Shown: positions 7,408 to 15,462, numbered from the stretch's first letter. The stretch: 37,787 bases of DNA from Thermoanaerobaculia bacterium (GCA_028066595.1 JALCBJ010000065.1:1-37787); one strand, 5' to 3'. Numbers and translations are program-made. The notes: generated from the letters alone by a model not told the origin.

Positions 7408-8501
7408 AGATCGGCGTCAGCCGTCGCAGCGCGCCGCAACTCGACCCGTTCCAGCGCCTCCGGATAGAGCGTGTCGGCTCGCCCCGTGCGGACCGCGGCC
7501 TGGCCGGGACAGAAGGAGGCCAAGCCCGCCTCCTGGCCCAATACGACCAGGGAGCTACGCGCGGCGGCGTTTTCACGGCGTACGTCGCGAAGAGCTCCTA
7601 TTCCATGCCAGATGTCGGAGACCGACTGCCGATGCAGGTCGCCGACAGGCCTGCGCCACTGAACGCACGGGTATACCTTGCCGAAGGGGTCGATGGTCAA
7701 GGAGTTGGTTCCCGCGCCGCAGTACCCGCCGCTGGCTGGAGCTGCGGCTACCTGGTCTCCTTCCCGGGCGGGTGGAGGAGAAGGTGTCTCGGCTTGGCCC
7801 GCCGCGTAGCGTTGGGCGCGCCGTTGCTGCAATCGAAACAGCCTCGTCAGTCCGCTCCGCGACGGAGCGATAGTCAGAGGAGAGCGATCTCCATCGTCGC
7901 GCGGCGTGACCTCCGGGTCGAACTGCAGTGGCAGACCCAACCCGTCAGCGAGGTCGAACATCGCTTCGATCTCGTCCTCGTTCCAACAGGTGAGAGTGCT
8001 GTTGATCTTCAGACGAAGTCCTAGTTTCTGCATCTCCACCAGGTTGTCCAGCAGGCGCCGAAAGCTGCCCTGAACACGCGTTTGTCGCTCGTGGGTCTCG
8101 GCTGTCGCGCCATGGAGGCTGACCTCGACGATCATCGGGTCCACCTCGTCTCGGAGACGTCGTGCCAGATGGCCGTGCAAGGCATGGCCGTTGCTCTTGA
8201 CGCGAACCGCAAATCGCAGCTCCCGTGCGCGTCGTCCCAATTCGAAGAAGTACGGGGAAGCCAGTGGCTCGCCGCCTGTGAGTATCAAGTGGAGGACGCC
8301 GAGTTCCTGTAGCTCGTCGAGAAGCTCCGAGTACCTGTCCAGGGACAGCGTCTTCCCGCGAAGGTCGAGGTCGTTGTAACAGAAGAAGCAGTCCAAGTTG
8401 CATCGATAGGTGAGCTCTAGCATCACCGAGAACAGGACGTTCCCCTCCCTCGTCCGTTGAATCACGTCACCGTAGGACGTAGCGCTCCCGCCCGATGTCA
8501 C
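7302..8501 (-). CDS. Radical SAM/SPASM-like peptide maturase of cassette 1
   Basis: A 399-residue radical SAM enzyme. The [4Fe-4S]/SAM motif C34-NLDC38-FFC41 follows the typical LELTYR strand. TGGEPLASPYFF is the SAM-binding GGE motif, and VEVSLHGATAETHE and INSTLTC are core strands of the barrel. A C-terminal auxiliary region begins at GYCGAGTNSLTIDPFGKVYPC (Cys261, Cys279) and then has only Cys331 in SFCPG. The CxxC...CxxxC part of a full SPASM domain is missing, so it probably binds one auxiliary cluster or an incomplete one. The GTG start overlaps the precursor-1 stop (GTGA at 8498-8501). Likely to install thioether, C-C or epimer modifications on precursor 1. The last 35 codons overlap the convergent kinase gene. 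Confidence 0.88.
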   Translation of the reverse strand: MTSGGSATSYGDVIQRTREGNVLFSVMLELTYRCNLDCFFCYNDLDLRGKTLSLDRYSELLDELQELGVLHLILTGGEPLASPYFFELGRRARELRFAVRVKSNGHALHGHLARRLRDEVDPMIVEVSLHGATAETHERQTRVQGSFRRLLDNLVEMQKLGLRLKINSTLTCWNEDEIEAMFDLADGLGLPLQFDPEVTPRDDGDRSPLTIAPSRSGLTRLFRLQQRRAQRYAAGQAETPSPPPAREGDQVAAAPASGGYCGAGTNSLTIDPFGKVYPCVQWRRPVGDLHRQSVSDIWHGIGALRDVRRENAAARSSLVVLGQEAGLASFCPGQAAVRTGRADTLYPEALERVELRRAATADADLYSTDQGSPLRENVSLRTGMVSARPVSVSITGSQR

Positions 8502-8710
8502 GACGAGATGGGTCCAGACGAGCAGGTTACGGGATTTGCCTTGGCAGGCGGCGAGCAGACCGTGGCGAAGCTTTCCATCGGCTCGACGAAGACGATCCGC
8601 GGAGGTTCATAGACCTGGGTCCCGCCCTGAGACCTCCCGGATGTACGCGCCGAGGCCGAAGATCCTCTGACGGATGCCGCAGGTGCGGAGGATGGGCGTA
8701 CGGGCCTCAT
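8498..8710 (-). CDS. Candidate RiPP precursor peptide 1 (YEPP leader motif)
   Basis: Encodes 70 residues between the C25 peptidase and rSAM1, with 4-bp overlaps on both sides (ATGA at 8707-8710, GTGA at 8498-8501). The supported part starts at Tyr34: Y-E-P-P-R-I, then VFVEPMESFATVC (Cys52), SPPAKANPVTC (Cys63) and the end SSGPISS. YxxP followed by a hydrophobic residue is the leader element bound by RRE domains in lasso systems. Precursor 2 shares YEPP, a Cys about 18-20 residues later, and a C-terminal Ser. Residues 1-33 are S/R/A-rich with poor third-base GC. The +1 frame over the same bases (8607-8723, GTG start) looks more like coding sequence, so a one-base frameshift near 8610 is possible. 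Too small for most gene callers. Confidence 0.65.
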   Translation of the reverse strand: MRPVRPSSAPAASVRGSSASARTSGRSQGGTQVYEPPRIVFVEPMESFATVCSPPAKANPVTCSSGPISS

Positions 8711-11700
8711 TCTTCGTTGTCACCGGTCGGTGGATCGGGATGAGTCGGTTCCAGAGCATCGAAGCGGAAGATCGTGGCCGAGTCACCGAGCAACACATAG
8801 GTACCGAGCGGACCGATAGGCGATCCAGATGCCGCCACGTCCGCCTTGACTTCGTGGATCAGATCACCGAGACGTTGCCTGCGCAGACCCGAGCGGTCTC
8901 GCCACGGTGCTCGCCGGGACAAGTCTCCGGGTTGGAGCAGCCGACGGTGAAAGCGCTCGCCGAGCGCGCGGGATGCCTGATGGGCCTCCGGTGCGGTCGG
9001 CGACCATACCGCCACCGCGCCGCTGTTTTCTAACGTGACGAGACCGGCACCCAGGCTCGGAAAGCCGGGCACTTCGAATCGGTTCATCAAGCAGGTCAGA
9101 CCCGTTATTACGGTGGCGGGTCCGTCGATCGACCCCAGATCGGCCAGCTCGAGGAGGCGGTCGTCGGACCACACATCGCTGCCACCATGACCGTAGTAGT
9201 TGGCGAGGGCCGTGCCAGACGCGAGCTGATCGAAGAGACGGGCCCGGAGACGGTCGCGGCCGAGCTCCTCGAGGTCGAGTTCGAGAACGGACGCGGATCC
9301 TTGCCACAAGGTTCCGAGTCGTAGGCTCTCGTGCCGAAAGTCGATCTCTTCGCTTGGACGGCCTGCATCGGAGATCAGCAAGACTCCGGAGCTCGGTCCG
9401 CCGGACTCGTAGGCGATGAGCTTGTCGACGAAGGCGTCCAGCTCGGTCATCGTCGCCGCGGGAATTCGGCCCACTGCCAAGTCCGCCAAGCCATCCCGAT
9501 CGAGGTCGACGAACGCATCGTCCGACGCGAAGAGTCCGCTCTCCGTCGCGACCAGCAGCGGCGGCATGAGGTTGGTCGCGCCACCCAACAGGTTGCGGTA
9601 GTCGTAGGTGCCGAGGCCCACGAGAGTCAGGTACTGTGGACCTCGGGGCCATCTGGCTTCGGCCGCGGTGAGGAAGTCCCGGATCGCACGGGGATCGAAG
9701 ACGCCATGGGCGTACTCGTTTATGACCTCGTCGAGCAGGACTCGGCGCGACCTGATGCCGGTGGCGTTGCGATGATCGACCAAGCGGTCGGCCGCGGCCG
9801 CGAGCTCCTGCGGTGCCAAGACGATGTGCTGTGCGGGCTGCGACAGTAGGTGGGGTCGACCGTACGGCAGAACAGATGCCGGCTCGAGAAGGGCCGTAGG
9901 GCCGACCGCTACGTAGGGACCGCTCGTCGTGGGCGCGAAGCTGACCGGCCCGACGAACTGGCCGACGATGTCGACGTGCACGGGGCGCTTCGGGTCGGAG
10001 ATCTCCAGGATACGAGGTGGTGCGGAGAAGTCCTCGAGGGTGACCACAGCGTTGCCGCCCGCGGTGAATTGGAGCTGATCCTCTTCCGCGCGGTAGTGCC
10101 GTGGATACCGGATCTCGAAACCGTCGACGAAGATGAAACTGCTCCCTCCGCCATCCGGCGGCAGAGCAACGACCTCGATTTGATTGACCGTGGGGGCCGG
10201 GGCGCTGAGGAGCAGACCGTCCGGGATCCTCAGCTCGACGTCTCGGATGCTACCGGTCCAGGTATCGGTGCCGAGTAGTGAGCCGTTGAGATAGATCTCG
10301 ACTTCGTGGACGCCGCCAGGTCCGCTGATGCCGGAGCCCAGCAAAGAGATGCGGAACTGTCCTTTCCCGACCACGGCGTCGCTGACCAGGAACTCGGTCT
10401 GCCAGCGATCGAAGCCGGAGAAACCGGCGATGAGGCCGGTCCAGAACCAATAGTCCGATTCGGGATCCAGAGCCAGGACGAGCGGCGCAGTGACGTCTTC
10501 TTCGTAGCGACGCTGCGCAGTATAGGTCGCAGTCGGATCCGGCACTGCCGGTAGCGTCCTTGTGTTACGCATTCTGAGACCAGGCCCGAGGCGCAAGCGA
10601 TAGACGTTGTCGAGCGTGTAGAGACTGTCGATGGCCTCGCCGTAGAACAGGATGCCAGACGGCACTGATGGGTCGTCGGGAGTCCAGGCCACCGACTGGC
10701 CGAGATTTGTCAGCTCCAGCCTTCCCGATGCTATGGCGGCATCGATACGTACGCGGGGCACTCCGAATGCCGCCGCGAGTTCGGAACTCGCAAGTCGATA
10801 CAGACCAGTTTCCCGAAGAGTGATCTCCAGCCCGTCCACCGTGCCGGTGGCAGCCAGACCGGACGTCTGCGCCCCGGGATCGCGTGTTGTTGCGATCGAA
10901 CCACGGACCGGGTCCGCGACGTAGTGCGAGGTCTTCGCGATTCGTTCCAGCCCCATGCTTGCGGCCTGCGAAGCGTCGGGTCGGGCGACGAATGGGCCGA
11001 AGCGCGAGGCGCTGCTGCGGCGATCGATCTCGAACAACACATACCTATCGCCGGGGCGTCCGTCTGGATCGGATACTCGATAGGTCCCGCCTTGAGGGGC
11101 ATCGAACAGCGCCGGAACTGCCCGTTCCGTGACCGGTGTCCAATCGGATCCTGCCGTTCCGACATGGCTCGGTGCGCGCCACAGTTCGTATGCCATCGAG
11201 CCGGCTTCGGACGAGGTCCGCCATTCGACGACCAGTCCACCCGCCGACCCAGGATCGAAGTATGTAGTGAAGTTCTCCAGCTTGACGTAGGTGAGCGCAT
11301 TCTCTTCGACCTGCAACTCGCAGAGTGGGCCGAGAGTATGTGTGGCGCCGGTGAGCTGTGCTCCCGAACACGTAGGCGAGGCACCGCTACAGGTCTCGTC
11401 CACGTAGGTGGCCTCGGTTCCATCGGAGGAGGGTGTCCCCGTGACGTCGAGCACCTGACCGTCCGAGGTGGGAGTCACGTCGACCTCGTACGACAGGATC
11501 TCCGTGTCCCCGGCTGCCACCGTGCCCGGATTCCATTCGACGTCTCCGGTTCCGCCGATCGACGGCTCCGAGGTTACGGTCCCCTGGCTCACCTGATCGT
11601 TTCCTGCGTAGACCACGCCGCTACCGGGCACGTTGGCTACCACCAGATTAGAGCCGGAAAAGGTGAGGGAGTGGTCGGTGGGGTTGACCAGCCGAACCGT

Positions 11701-13488
11701 GACGGTGAAGGTCGAGGTCTGGCCGGTATCTGGTGGGTTCGGGCCGTCGTCGTGACGGACGAACTGTTCGAGATAGGGCTTGTCGGGCGCGTCGCCACCG
11801 TCCGTCGGTAGGTAGAGACGGAAAGCGTTGGTCTCGGGCTGACTGTCCGGATCTGGACCCGGGCCCTGATCGTCTTCGAGGTAGATCTGGGCATAGTTGC
11901 CGGACGATCCGGGACCCGAGATCTCCAGGTCGAGGTCCCAGATCCCGTAGCTCTGGGTGTTGGCGACAGACTCCGTGAACGCCGGAACGGTGTTGCTCTC
12001 CCAGACATCGTTGCCCGAAAGATCGGCGTCGGGCACGGTATCGTGCGCCGCACCGCCGCTGGGCAGAAAGAACTCCATCGACCCCTGGTTTCCTGTATTG
12101 CCGGCATCCCAGTCGAAATCGATGGCGGCGAAGTCGCAGCCCGAAGTGATGTACGGATGGTGGGTATAGCTTCGCGTGCCCGAGGAACCACCATTGTTGT
12201 TGGTTCCGTAGGTCTGGAAGCTCTGAGCGTAGACGTTCAGCTCGGTGCCCCCTGCTCCCGGAGTGCCGTCATGGGCACGGATGCCGATGGCGTTGACGTC
12301 GTCACCGGTGGTGGCGGACTGGTCGACCCGCAGTTCCCAATGCCCGGGCGTCGCGTCTTCGGTCGGGTCTTCTGCCTTGAGCGCTAGTGTGATGGCTCGC
12401 CATTGCTCACCGCCTCCGCTGAGGTCGAAGTCGGCGGCTCCGGTAGCTCCGGCCGACGTTTGGGTGGCATCGGCGATCCCGTGACTGACCGTTCCTCCCC
12501 CGGGCCCGCTCTCGGCGTTCAGGCGCCCGGTATGCCCGGTGGGATATGGCGTTCCGCTGAGATCGTCGTCGTCGGCCGCGTACATCCGTACCAGCATCGT
12601 GTTGGGCACGGTCGTCGTCACGCTGGGTGCCGACGGCGTATCGTTGTTTCCGGTGTTCGTTCCAGAGACGTCGATCGGGCTGCTGGTGTCGACCCCGGAG
12701 TAGCAGGCGACGGCCGCGACGACTTCTTGTCCCCCGGTCCAGGTGAAGGTCACGGTGGCGGAACCGGTGACGTCGGAGGCCACGGCAGTACGGCGAAAGA
12801 CCTCGAGCCGCGCCGAGCCGCCGCTGGCGTTTCCTTGGTTGATGAGGGTCCAGCCGCTCGGTGTACCGACGTTGGGACTTCCATCGGTGGCCACACTGGC
12901 TAACAGGAGATCGCCTGTAGCGCACGGTGAGCCGGGGATCGTCACCGAGATCGACGTCACATTACTCGATTGCGTCGCGGAATTCAGAGCCTCGAAGGCC
13001 GGTGGGGTCCTGGGATCGTCGCTATCGTAGAAGGTCAACCATGCGTTGTCGCCACCGGTGGGTAGGGTGGCGGATCCGGTGGTGAACTGCGTCCCTTGCA
13101 CGGTACCGAATGGGTCGCGCAGGCTGTAGTCGGCCGTGGTGCCACCTGAGCGCTGCTCGTCGCGATTGGCCGCCGCCTCGCCGACGCCGGCCACCACGTC
13201 GCCATCGAAGATGTCGATGACCAAACGGGAGAGACCAGGCGGTACCTCGATGAAGTAGGCGTAGTAGGTCTCAAGGCCCCCCGCATCGGTGACAAAGTCG
13301 CCATGAGACCGCGGTGCGCCGTCTCCTTGGATCGGAAGGAGCTCAGTGGTTCCAGTGCTACCAGCCCACAGGGGAGCGCCCGACAGGAGCGCGGTCAAGA
13401 TCCAGGACAGTGTCCGAACTCGTGAAGAGCACAACCCGACCGAGAGACTCGTCGAACCGTTTCGATGCGCTGGCGCGTCCTGTTTCAT
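8707..13488 (-). CDS. Giant secreted C25 (gingipain/PorU-type) cysteine peptidase of cassette 1
   Basis: A 1593-residue exported protein. The signal peptide is near residues 25-45 (LSWILTALLSGAPLWAG). The N-terminal beta-rich region is interrupted by a module with TPSGWTLINQG at about 165-375. A DUF11-like domain lies near 590-690 (STFTVTVRLVNPT). A fibronectin-like GGLVVEWRTSSEAGSMAYELWR domain near 750-830 is shared with the C25 protein of cassette 2. The C25 catalytic domain is about 1219-1545: THHALLG-like LTLVGLGTYDYRN, the Asp-rich DLDRDGLADLAVGRIP, catalytic His1434 in NYYGHGG and Cys1466 in LTCLMNR. The 32-residue spacing is as in gingipains, so the dyad looks intact. It is first in an operon with precursor 1 and rSAM1, which makes it a candidate leader protease or effector acting outside the inner membrane. 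No clear Shine-Dalgarno precedes the ATG. Confidence 0.85.
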   Translation of the reverse strand: MKQDAPAHRNGSTSLSVGLCSSRVRTLSWILTALLSGAPLWAGSTGTTELLPIQGDGAPRSHGDFVTDAGGLETYYAYFIEVPPGLSRLVIDIFDGDVVAGVGEAAANRDEQRSGGTTADYSLRDPFGTVQGTQFTTGSATLPTGGDNAWLTFYDSDDPRTPPAFEALNSATQSSNVTSISVTIPGSPCATGDLLLASVATDGSPNVGTPSGWTLINQGNASGGSARLEVFRRTAVASDVTGSATVTFTWTGGQEVVAAVACYSGVDTSSPIDVSGTNTGNNDTPSAPSVTTTVPNTMLVRMYAADDDDLSGTPYPTGHTGRLNAESGPGGGTVSHGIADATQTSAGATGAADFDLSGGGEQWRAITLALKAEDPTEDATPGHWELRVDQSATTGDDVNAIGIRAHDGTPGAGGTELNVYAQSFQTYGTNNNGGSSGTRSYTHHPYITSGCDFAAIDFDWDAGNTGNQGSMEFFLPSGGAAHDTVPDADLSGNDVWESNTVPAFTESVANTQSYGIWDLDLEISGPGSSGNYAQIYLEDDQGPGPDPDSQPETNAFRLYLPTDGGDAPDKPYLEQFVRHDDGPNPPDTGQTSTFTVTVRLVNPTDHSLTFSGSNLVVANVPGSGVVYAGNDQVSQGTVTSEPSIGGTGDVEWNPGTVAAGDTEILSYEVDVTPTSDGQVLDVTGTPSSDGTEATYVDETCSGASPTCSGAQLTGATHTLGPLCELQVEENALTYVKLENFTTYFDPGSAGGLVVEWRTSSEAGSMAYELWRAPSHVGTAGSDWTPVTERAVPALFDAPQGGTYRVSDPDGRPGDRYVLFEIDRRSSASRFGPFVARPDASQAASMGLERIAKTSHYVADPVRGSIATTRDPGAQTSGLAATGTVDGLEITLRETGLYRLASSELAAAFGVPRVRIDAAIASGRLELTNLGQSVAWTPDDPSVPSGILFYGEAIDSLYTLDNVYRLRLGPGLRMRNTRTLPAVPDPTATYTAQRRYEEDVTAPLVLALDPESDYWFWTGLIAGFSGFDRWQTEFLVSDAVVGKGQFRISLLGSGISGPGGVHEVEIYLNGSLLGTDTWTGSIRDVELRIPDGLLLSAPAPTVNQIEVVALPPDGGGSSFIFVDGFEIRYPRHYRAEEDQLQFTAGGNAVVTLEDFSAPPRILEISDPKRPVHVDIVGQFVGPVSFAPTTSGPYVAVGPTALLEPASVLPYGRPHLLSQPAQHIVLAPQELAAAADRLVDHRNATGIRSRRVLLDEVINEYAHGVFDPRAIRDFLTAAEARWPRGPQYLTLVGLGTYDYRNLLGGATNLMPPLLVATESGLFASDDAFVDLDRDGLADLAVGRIPAATMTELDAFVDKLIAYESGGPSSGVLLISDAGRPSEEIDFRHESLRLGTLWQGSASVLELDLEELGRDRLRARLFDQLASGTALANYYGHGGSDVWSDDRLLELADLGSIDGPATVITGLTCLMNRFEVPGFPSLGAGLVTLENSGAVAVWSPTAPEAHQASRALGERFHRRLLQPGDLSRRAPWRDRSGLRRQRLGDLIHEVKADVAASGSPIGPLGTYVLLGDSATIFRFDALEPTHPDPPTGDNEE

Positions 13489-13628
13489 CGGAGCAGATCC
13501 GTAGCCGATGGTCTCTGCCCGAAGCGTCGCCGGAGTTGACGGCTTTTCGGTCTGCTCACACCTTCGCTGAAGCGTCCCCCCAGAGGAAGCGTCCGCTCGA
13601 TCCGAGGGCAGCCGAAGGGAGAGACAGT

Positions 13629-13652
13629 TGCATCACTAGACCGAGTGATGCA
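13629..13652. promoter_or_regulatory. Palindrome upstream of the cassette-1 C25 gene
   Basis: TGCATCACT, six-base spacer AGACCG, AGTGATGCA: a perfect 9-bp inverted repeat. It lies about 140 bp before the ATG and about 65 bp downstream of the predicted transcription start. It could be a repressor operator or an RNA hairpin in the 5' leader. Confidence 0.4.
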
Positions 13653-13722
13653 GGCGTGTAAAGGCGGCTCGGCACCCCTCGACCTTCGGCTGGCGAGGCC
13701 GAGTCCACGCCAGAGATTTGTG

Positions 13723-13750
13723 ATTTTACCATACGGCCCGCCTCGTCCAA
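13723..13750 (-). promoter_or_regulatory. Putative promoter of cassette-1 C25-precursor-rSAM operon
   Basis: On the minus strand, TTGGAC (13745-13750), 16-base spacer, TAAAAT (13723-13728; 5 of 6 to TATAAT). The AT-rich -10 stands out in a GC-rich region. The predicted start near 13716 would give a leader of about 228 bases before the ATG at 13488. Confidence 0.4.
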
Positions 13751-13903
13751 ATGTCGATGGCGCAAGGCCTTTGTCGGCTCCGGTCACCGGCGTGCGGCGT
13801 ATGGACACGGTAGCTGAGGTTGGCACCCCAAAGGATCGTAGGTGCGATCGGGCCATGTCGTCGCCTCCATGAGAGTCTCTCGGTCGAAGACTCGGAATCA
13901 AAG

Positions 13904-13997
13904 GCCCCCTGGGTGGGTGGTCGGTTACTTCGGCACTCGCGTCGATACGGGCGTTGAACTCTGCGGCCGTCGCAATTTCCGAACACTCCCAGGGGGC
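13904..13997. repeat. 94-bp element with 10-bp terminal inverted repeats
   Basis: GCCCCCTGGG (13904-13913) and its exact complement CCCAGGGGGC (13988-13997) enclose 74 bases. On the minus strand the closing arm is followed by CTTTGATTC, so it might fold into a large stem that ends the cassette-2 transcript or forms a structured RNA. Confidence 0.35.
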
Positions 13998-14078
13998 GTA
14001 TTCAGACTAGATCCAAAGGTATCGAGATGCCGTAGGATCCGCGCGGCTCCTGTTGTAGGACGACAGCGCCGGAAATCG

Positions 14079-15008
14079 TCAGATGCCGGTGCGGTCGTCC
14101 GACCGTAGTTCTCTCAGGAGATCGACGAGCAGAGCAGCTGCGTCCTGATTGGGCCGAAAACGCAACAGGAACGCAGGTACCTGCGAGACCAGGTTGCCGA
14201 GAGTTTCGAGCACGCGCGCCGCTCTTCCGGGGTCGTACCAGGGCACAGAGGCTGTCGGCAGAATCCGGTGAAGTGCCTCCGCTCTACCCATCGGATCGAG
14301 GACCTCGTGTTGGTCATGCTCGAGGAATACGAGACCGACGAGTAAAGCACTCTCAGGGGAGGCGATACGTCCTTCTCCGGCCCAGGGAGTGCCCCAGGCC
14401 TTCCATGCTTCCGCGGTGTGCGCGGAAGACCGCCCGGAAGGCCTTGCGATCAGGATGCGATCGTCGCTCAGGCCCAGAAGATCCGGGTCCGCTCGACGAA
14501 GTAGTCGTGAGATCGTGGTCTTGCCGGCTCCCGATACGCCCGCCACCACGAGGGCTCGACCTTCGTGAGCCCACCCGGCGGAATGCAGGACCAGACCATC
14601 GAGAGGCGCCAGCATGTGGATCGCCAACAACTGGTCGAGGGGATAGCAGAGCGGCGTGGCAATGGTCTTCCGCTCGGCGTCGATCAGGTGGTTGCCGGGC
14701 GCGATAGAGATCTCGTCGTCAGCTACCGTGGCCCGCCACAGGAAAGAGCCCCGGGGGTCCGGCAACGTCCAGCGTACGCACCCCGAGGCGCCGGTCTCGA
14801 GCTGCCACCCGCTGGTAGCCAGGGCCAGATCCCAAGCGGAACGGGGATCGTCGGGTGGATCGACGTCGACTCGCAGGGGGACGACGAACTCGGCGGGGGT
14901 GCTGGCGGACAGAAACGGCTGTGCCAAGGGATCCGGGTCGCGTTCGATTCGCCAACCGCTTGGAGCGGTGACCTCGAAACGCAGCGGCCCGATCTGTCTT
15001 GAGGTCAC
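14079..15008 (-). CDS. HPr-kinase-like peptide kinase of cassette 2
   Basis: A 309-residue paralogue of the cassette-1 kinase. The N-terminal half is a beta-rich uncharacterised region (RFEVTAPSGWRIERDPDP). The kinase half shows VLHSAGWAHEGRALVV, P-loop G157-VSGAGKTT, LSDDRIL, GTPWAGEG and SVPWYDP, matching HprK-related kinases of RiPP clusters more closely than kinase 1 does. Predicted to transfer phosphate from ATP to a Ser/Thr or Ser carboxyl-terminal residue of the peptide, by analogy to PadeK/ThcoK. The GTG start overlaps the PqqD2 stop (GTGA at 15005-15008), so it is translationally coupled as the last gene of the five-gene operon. Distinct from HprK, which needs an N-terminal domain absent here. 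Confidence 0.82.
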   Translation of the reverse strand: MTSRQIGPLRFEVTAPSGWRIERDPDPLAQPFLSASTPAEFVVPLRVDVDPPDDPRSAWDLALATSGWQLETGASGCVRWTLPDPRGSFLWRATVADDEISIAPGNHLIDAERKTIATPLCYPLDQLLAIHMLAPLDGLVLHSAGWAHEGRALVVAGVSGAGKTTISRLLRRADPDLLGLSDDRILIARPSGRSSAHTAEAWKAWGTPWAGEGRIASPESALLVGLVFLEHDQHEVLDPMGRAEALHRILPTASVPWYDPGRAARVLETLGNLVSQVPAFLLRFRPNQDAAALLVDLLRELRSDDRTGI

Positions 15009-15283
15009 GCGTCGTCTACGAGAAGACCGCAGTCTCTAAATTGCTCGAGCAATGCAGCGACATCCTCCGCAGCCCGATCTCGCTCTACCTCGAACTCGGC
15101 GACTACTGCATCGACCAAGCTTCGCTCCGTCGTCCCATCTTCGAGCCGTTCCCAGACGAAGGCTGCGACTTCGTTGAGCGCGAAGATCTCCATCTGTTCG
15201 GCCACGAAGCCGCGGAGCGGTACCAACAGGGTCTCATCGAGGATCCTTCTCGTAGCGACGTCTGGAGTACGTCTTTCCGTCAC
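15005..15283 (-). CDS. PqqD-like RRE protein of cassette 2
   Basis: A 92-residue PqqD-family protein. Visible core: VATRRILDETLLVPLRGFVAEQMEIFALNEVAAFVWERL (beta hairpin, then helix), DGTTERSLVDAVVAEFEV and the C-terminal helix AAEDVAALLEQFRDCGLL. This is the arrangement of RRE domains that bind leader peptides. It is the normal length for PqqD and lacks the acidic tail of the cassette-1 paralogue. The GTG start overlaps the stop of precursor 2 (GTGA at 15280-15283) and its stop overlaps the kinase start, so precursor, chaperone and kinase are made together. The obvious binding site on the peptide is the YEPP motif. Confidence 0.85.
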   Translation of the reverse strand: MTERRTPDVATRRILDETLLVPLRGFVAEQMEIFALNEVAAFVWERLEDGTTERSLVDAVVAEFEVERDRAAEDVAALLEQFRDCGLLVDDA

Positions 15284-15462
15284 GAGCCCGGTTGGTTACA
15301 AGGCACGGCATCACAGGTCGCCCCGAAGGGCCCCGGGCCTGCACCCAGTTTGCATCCGACCGAAAGGACCTCCTCGGCTCGTAGGCTGATGCGCCGTACG
15401 ACCGGAGGTTCGTATTTTCGTTTGTGTTCCGCGAGAGAGCGCTGAGTTGTTCTTGAATCCAT
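15280..15462 (-). CDS. Candidate RiPP precursor peptide 2 (YEPP leader motif)
   Basis: A 60-residue peptide. The leader is basic and polar up to Lys16. It is followed by Y17-E-P-P-V-V, RRISLRAEEVLSVGC (Cys37), then a Gly/Pro-rich core KLGAGPGPFGATC (Cys50), DAVPC (Cys55) and the end NQPGS. The length, YxxP-hydrophobic leader motif, EE-hydrophobic stretch just before the first Cys, and three core Cys are typical of radical-SAM RiPP precursors. It lies 15 bp after the rSAM2 stop and overlaps the PqqD2 start (GTGA). Core residues available for modification include Cys37, Cys50, Cys55 and several Gly, Pro and Phe. The C-terminal Ser60 is a possible kinase target. ATG is the start; a strong Shine-Dalgarno is not visible. 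Confidence 0.8.
   Translation of the reverse strand: MDSRTTQRSLAEHKRKYEPPVVRRISLRAEEVLSVGCKLGAGPGPFGATCDAVPCNQPGS

Larger units (their letters stand above)
13489..14078. other. 590-bp junction between the two cassettes
   Basis: Non-coding as far as I can see. It lies downstream of kinase 2 and upstream of the cassette-1 C25 gene, both on the minus strand. It contains a sigma70-like promoter (13723-13750), a perfect 24-bp palindrome (13629-13652) and a 94-bp element bounded by 10-bp inverted repeats (13904-13997). Open frames here have no recognisable protein character. Confidence 0.5.

Noticed and set aside
13489-13716. Cyclic-di-GMP or other known riboswitch in the C25 leader
   Set aside because: I could not find the conserved core of any riboswitch class I know.
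13485-13901. 138-codon minus-strand frame upstream of the C25 gene
   Set aside because: TTG start, no SD, basic low-information protein, and it overlaps the promoter and palindrome.
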